Shown piece after piece: positions 59,782-64,000 of a stretch of 64,000 bases of DNA. Numbering within the stretch: the first letter of the stretch is position 1; each line of letters begins with the position of its first letter. Position numbers and translations under genes: made by a program. The stretch comes from Paramecium octaurelia (lineage: Eukaryota > Ciliophora > Oligohymenophorea > Peniculida > Parameciidae): positions 494,066-558,065 of the forward strand of contig CAJJDP010000027.1 of assembly GCA_905182995.1 (NCBI GenBank), read 5' to 3'. Below the pieces are notes generated by a model. The model saw only the letters and a program-made list of their open reading frames with translations, had not been told where the DNA came from and did not search any database.

Positions 59782-60462
59782 TCATTTTTATTCATCTAAG
59801 TGATTATTCGTAATATGATTGCCATTACCATTTAAAATGCCATTGCCATTTGTATTGGATTTCATAAACAAAATTTTCTTTAGTTTTTTATCTATTTCTA
59901 CTTCCAGGTTCACAAAATGCTATAATTTTTCAATAGTTGTAAATTAATCATTTTCAATTTCTTATATTGTGAAATATTTAGCAACACAATCATTTTTGAA
60001 GCGAGGCAACTTGATTTTATTAATCTCAAATAATACTTGGATAATCTTACTTCCTCTTAAGTTATGGAGTACTTCTATCTATTATCTTCAATTCTTTGTT
60101 TCCTTTCTTCTTTATTTGGATTATCACCTGTATTAATAACACACCCGTTTTTCCTCATAACTCCCTTTTTTTGATTGTTGTCTATCCAAACCTTTTCTAA
60201 ATCAATCTACAATCCTATTTTAATTGTATAAAGTAGTGCATACCCATAAAATCTCCTAATGATTATTATCCAAGCATTCTCTAAGTTTAAATGTAGATTT
60301 ATCCAATAGATTTATCTGGCAAACATTCTGATTAAATGATGCTTCTCCATTTGCCAATACCGAATTTCTGTAATGCAAGCTTAAGTATCTTGACTTCTTC
60401 TTAGGACCAACCTGGAGATAATGTGTAATTCCACAGACTCTTGGATTCATTGTGTGCTCCAT
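59782..60462 (-). CDS. Uncharacterised protein
   Basis: 212 residues with two inferred introns (19 and 23 nt). N terminus MEHTMNPRVCGITHYLQV, then KKKSRYLSLHYRNS, a Trp/Cys-bearing part (EILWVCTTLYNQNRIVW), and a helical C-terminal half (FTTIEKLQHFVNLEVEI). The end is Asn/Gly-rich (NTNGNGILNGNGN). Alternative splice choices near the second intron exist; the one used gives the longest continuous helix. No family recognised. Confidence 0.6.
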
Positions 60463-60561
60463 GCTTCTTCCTTTTTTATTTCTCCATTATTGGCGCTTTA
60501 ATTAATTAAATATAAATATATTGAGGAGTGGTTGTAAATTAATTTTTATTATATAAATATC

Positions 60562-62218
60562 ATGAGTACTGTGACAAATGAGTCAAAGAAGAAGGAAAGC
60601 ATTGATAAAGCTCTTCTTTAACAACAGAGGGAACAACTCAAATAAACTGTTTTGGAAAGATTTATCAAGGATTTTGGGAAGAATAACAAAAATAAAATAT
60701 AAGTAACTTACAATCTAGAGATTAGATAATCACCAATATTGTGAATGAATATTTCTCAAAAACTAGAGTTACTGATGTTACTTTGAAAAATTTAAAACAA
60801 CAAGTTTAATAAGCAATTCAAAATGCAGGATCCACAACTCAATCTCAAGCAGAATAATCAATCAAGGAATCCCAAGGTATAGCAATGTTGTATTTGGTAG
60901 TGACACAGTAACAGTAGTTGTAATAGATACCATAATAGAAACCTCCAAGTAGTCAATCAAGGAAATCAAACTAATAAATGTAAACAGCTGCATAATAACA
61001 TCAAGATGTCTATTCTGAAACCTCTTCCAAGGTATCAAGAATTCATTAACAAGGCACCCAAATCAGTGTACATGATGGAGGGAGACGAAGATGATGAATG
61101 GGCGACTTTAGTTAAATTCGATACTGAATTGTATAAAAAAGAGAAGGAACTTGAAGTCATTAGAAAGTAGGAATTTAAAAAGAAGATCAAATCGGAGTTA
61201 GATAGATAAATAAATGAGAAATAAGGGAAGAAACACGAAGAGGTTCAAGATGAAGATGCTTATGTGAAGTTGCATCATTATCAATTGAATGTATATGACT
61301 AGAGAGAGAAGGATAAGCAAGATAATTTGAAGAATAAAATATATAATGAAAAGTTATAAAGAGACAAATAAGTAAGAGATGAATAGTAAAGAAAGTAATA
61401 TAATATTCATATTATTAATAGAAAAGTTGAATCAAAAAGAGAGAAGGAACTGGACAGTTTGTTGGTGAAGAAAATTAGAGAAGAATTAGAATTAGAATAA
61501 AGAGAGTAATTAAACAGAAGAAACAAAGAAAGAGAGCGTTTTCTAAGAATGATGAAAGAAAATGAGGAGTATAGAAAGAAAGCCTTAGAGGATGCTAAGT
61601 TGGAGAAGGAAGCAGAAACTCAAATGCAACAATAATACATCAGTTTATAGAATTAATTAGAGGAATAAAGAGAATTAGAGAGGAAATAGCGGGAGGAGAA
61701 GATGAAAAAGGTTATGGGAATGTTTGCTGAAGGAGTTGTTCGAGATCAAAAAGAGTTGATTAAATAGGAAGATGAAAAAATGCTTAGGAACATTATTTAA
61801 TAGAATGAAAGAGAAAAGATTGAAGAAGAGAAGAAAAAGCTGAAATAATTAGATTAAAGATAACAATTAAGAACCTTTTTAAATTCATAAATTGAAGAAA
61901 AAAAGAGAAGATAAGAAGAAGAGGAAGAACTCAATAAAAGACAAGCAGAAATTTGGAAATAAGATTTAGACAATTACAATGATCATGAAAAAAAGAAATT
62001 TGATGTATTCAAATCTCATTTTACATTAGTACATCAAAGAAGTAAATTTAAGACATGCAGATATATTAAAGAGTTAAATCTAAGAAAAACAAGGTAAAAT
62101 CAAGTAAAAATCTACTAAAATGAACACAGCTGAGTTATTATAAAATAAGGATAAACTAAAAGTTATTGCATAAGAAGTACCTGATCTAGGAGATAAAGTA
62201 AAAAAAGTAGAGATTTGA
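60562..62218 (+). CDS. Long coiled-coil protein
   Basis: 520 residues, four introns (23, 24, 22 and 25 nt). After a Gln-rich head and an acidic MMEGDEDDEWATL block, residues ~150-480 form an almost unbroken Glu/Lys/Arg/Gln coiled coil (KKEKELEVIRKQEFKKKIK, KKIREELELEQREQLNRR, RELERKQREEKMKKVMGMF). The 22-nt intron joining the head to the coil is supported by the frame; otherwise an independent start (MSILKPLPRYQEF) exists at 60998. Such highly charged coils are common in ciliary rootlet and microtubule-associated proteins; family not determined. Confidence 0.8.
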
Positions 62219-62271
62219 TGAATTAAAATCAGCATAGAATATTATATATATAAATATTATTGTAAATTTTT

Positions 62272-62928
62272 ATGATACCTAATCGCGAAAAATAACTAAA
62301 TTAAAAAGAGTTAGAAGCTTTAAATCAAAAGAACAAAATAGCATCAATATTAATTGAAGATGCCTCATTTAATACTATGATCAATAAAAAGAGGGCTGAA
62401 TTAAGTGACAAAGAATTCCTTAAATGGCTCGATTAAATAAAAAAGTCAGATCAGCAGAAGATGATTCCCATTAAAGAAGCTGGATAGGATAAACTTTTAG
62501 TTAGCAAACCTAAATAAGGAAATATGAAATAAACTTAAAATCATGAATAACTAAAATCTTTTGGCCAATTGAAATAATAATTAGAATTAGAGAATATATA
62601 GGCTCAAATTAAAAAAAATGCTTAGAAAGCACAAAACCAAATAGATCGGCAAAGATTAGGTGAATTTGCAACCAAAGATAATAATACTAAAAAAAGAGTT
62701 GAAGAAAATCAAAAAATCCTAGAAGAAATGTTAAAGGAAAAATAAAAAGAATAGGAAAGGCAGGATTATTTTATTAATGAAGAGAAATATAAAAATTCTA
62801 AATTGCATGGCCAAGATAAAGCCAAATTTGAGAGCAATCTTGATAAGTTAAAGTATCAATCTAAAAATACAAGCAAAGGCAAATTATTAACAAAATCTTT
62901 TATTCCATCTCATAAAAGAGAACTATGA
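62272..62928 (+). CDS. Coiled-coil protein
   Basis: 218 residues, intronless. Lys/Glu/Gln-rich coil (QLELENIQAQIKKNAQKAQ, RVEENQKILEEMLKEKQ) with a Ser/Lys tail ending SFIPSHKREL. No family recognised; 53 bp after the preceding same-strand gene. Confidence 0.78.
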
Positions 62929-63659
62929 TCAATACTTAATTTATACAAACATAATTGTTATATTAATATTTAATATTTAAGATTTTTATGATAAAAAAAT
63001 TATGAGAACTACTTCGAAAGAATTATGTGAGAAACTTTTCTAATAAAATTTTCAATCTCATAAATAAAATGATGGGCATTCTGTTTTGATCTTTCTTTCT
63101 TCAATTCAAATTTGAAATGGTTGAAATACCAAGTCGAAATTGTAAACCTCATAACATGACATCCTTTGATTATATTTTTAAGCATAAATAATATAGAATT
63201 TGACAAATCACGTATAATTATATTATATAATTCTAGGATGCTAGCTGAATTTCGGTCTAGTTTTAAGAATTGTTATTAATATTGAATTCTAAATAATTTA
63301 AAAGAGTTGTGATTTTTTTAATTATTTTATAATATCTCTATGTTTCTATTTGATTATTAAAGGAGGACGGAGGCAAAGCAAAGAAGTTTTGGTGCAATTT
63401 TGCTCTGATGATTAAAAATTTGTATGTATTTAATGATCAGTATTTATACATAAAATATAAAAATTTTTGCTTTAGATTTTAAAAAATCTTTAAAAATGTA
63501 ATAAGAAGCAGATTATGTAAATATTCATTTATATTTATTTAGAATTAAGATGAAAAATAAGTATACCAACTGAGGTAGTAAATTATTTGTTACAAGCAAG
63601 TTTAAAGGTAAGATTGAAAGTAACCATATAGAAATCACCACATAGAAAATGAAAAATTA
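62929..63659. other. Gap with one weak candidate frame
   Basis: 730 bp. On the minus strand a TGA-free frame from ATG 63206 to TGA 62912-62910 (98 codons, starting MSNSILFML and basic in the middle) could be a small gene, but composition is poor and it would overlap the 3' end of the preceding gene by 19 bp. No RNA gene recognised. Confidence 0.35.
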
Positions 63660-64000
63660 ATGTTTCCATACAGTAAGGACTAGTGGGAGGCAGAAAGGGA
63701 AAAGATATTCCAGAATTCCATACAATATTTTCATGACAAAATCGATAAAAATGAGGAACTAAAATCCATTTTTAGAGAACGATACCCAAAGCTTAAATTG
63801 GATCAGACTTGCGATGTATAGTCTTTGATATGATTCCTTAGGATATGTCTTTATTTAGTGAACGAATGCAAGGGTATATTGAAAAGAGGAGATTGGATAT
63901 AGAATAGGAGCTAAAGAAAACCCACCAAAATGATCCAAAATATGTGAGTTTGAAAATTGAATTACTGTTTATAAATTCAAAGGAACTTTATGTGAAAGTT
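63660..64000 (+). CDS. 3'-truncated gene, uncharacterised
   Basis: ATG at 63660, one 26-nt intron at 63816-63841, open to the window edge (105 codons seen). Charged and helical: MFPYSKDQWEAEREKIF, LFSERMQGYIEKRRLDIEQ. No family recognised from this part. Confidence 0.72.

Noticed and set aside
1-64000. Bacterial operon, phage, CRISPR or defence island
   Set aside because: Short spliceosomal introns and code-6 glutamines run through the genes on both strands; no direct repeats with spacers, integrases or Shine-Dalgarno sites were seen.
1-64000. tRNA or rRNA genes
   Set aside because: No T-loop GTTCRANNC box or rRNA core sequence was noticed by eye; a tRNAscan/Infernal run would settle it.

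Overview
The window looks like a piece of a ciliate macronuclear chromosome, most likely Paramecium (P. tetraurelia or a close relative). The reasons are all visible in the sequence. Long, compositionally sensible proteins appear only when TAA and TAG are read as glutamine and TGA is the only stop. Almost every gene is cut by introns of about 19-35 nt with GTA...TAG ends. Gaps between genes are very short (16-500 bp) and the DNA is about 70-75% A+T. A trichocyst matrix protein gene (complement 41198-42340) also fits Paramecium. Gene models below were built by hand with code 6 and short-intron splicing; for most, total length minus introns is a whole number of codons.

Layout. 1-8.1 kb: coiled-coil proteins, an FCP1/NIF-type phosphatase and a PHD-finger protein. 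8.5-13.8 kb: a TRF4-like nucleotidyltransferase and a CK1-like kinase. 13.8-19 kb: two divergent genes (one with GAF domains), a Cys-rich-tail protein and a pseudokinase-MORN fusion. 19.5-26.5 kb: coiled-coil and EF-hand proteins, a GNA1-type acetyltransferase, a YeeE/YedE sulfur-transport-like membrane protein, a mitochondrial carrier, an RCE1-type CAAX protease and a four-TM claudin/PMP22-like protein. 26.8-32.2 kb: a giant multi-TM PAS protein. 32.2-41.1 kb: coiled-coil genes, a RING-H2 protein, a Q-rich membrane protein, a second NIF phosphatase and a DHHC palmitoyltransferase. 41.2-42.3 kb: trichocyst matrix protein. 42.6-48.2 kb: a coiled-coil gene and a Sen1/Upf1-like helicase, disturbed by a 1,346-bp exact tandem copy joined by a single N (probable unmerged contig overlap). 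48.3-64 kb: coiled-coil, PHD, small acylated, Gly/Pro-repeat, Yip1 and several uncharacterised ciliate proteins, ending in a gene cut by the window edge.

The genes are a mixed housekeeping set (RNA surveillance, chromatin, lipid modification and trafficking, signalling, cortex/cilium-type coiled coils) and not an operon or a pathway cluster. I found no rRNA, tRNA, CRISPR array, transposon or prokaryotic defence system. The most unusual points are the intron-containing YeeE/YedE gene, the pseudokinase-MORN fusion, the N-joined duplication, and three places where a convincing gene needs a one-base correction or an abnormal 16-nt intron.
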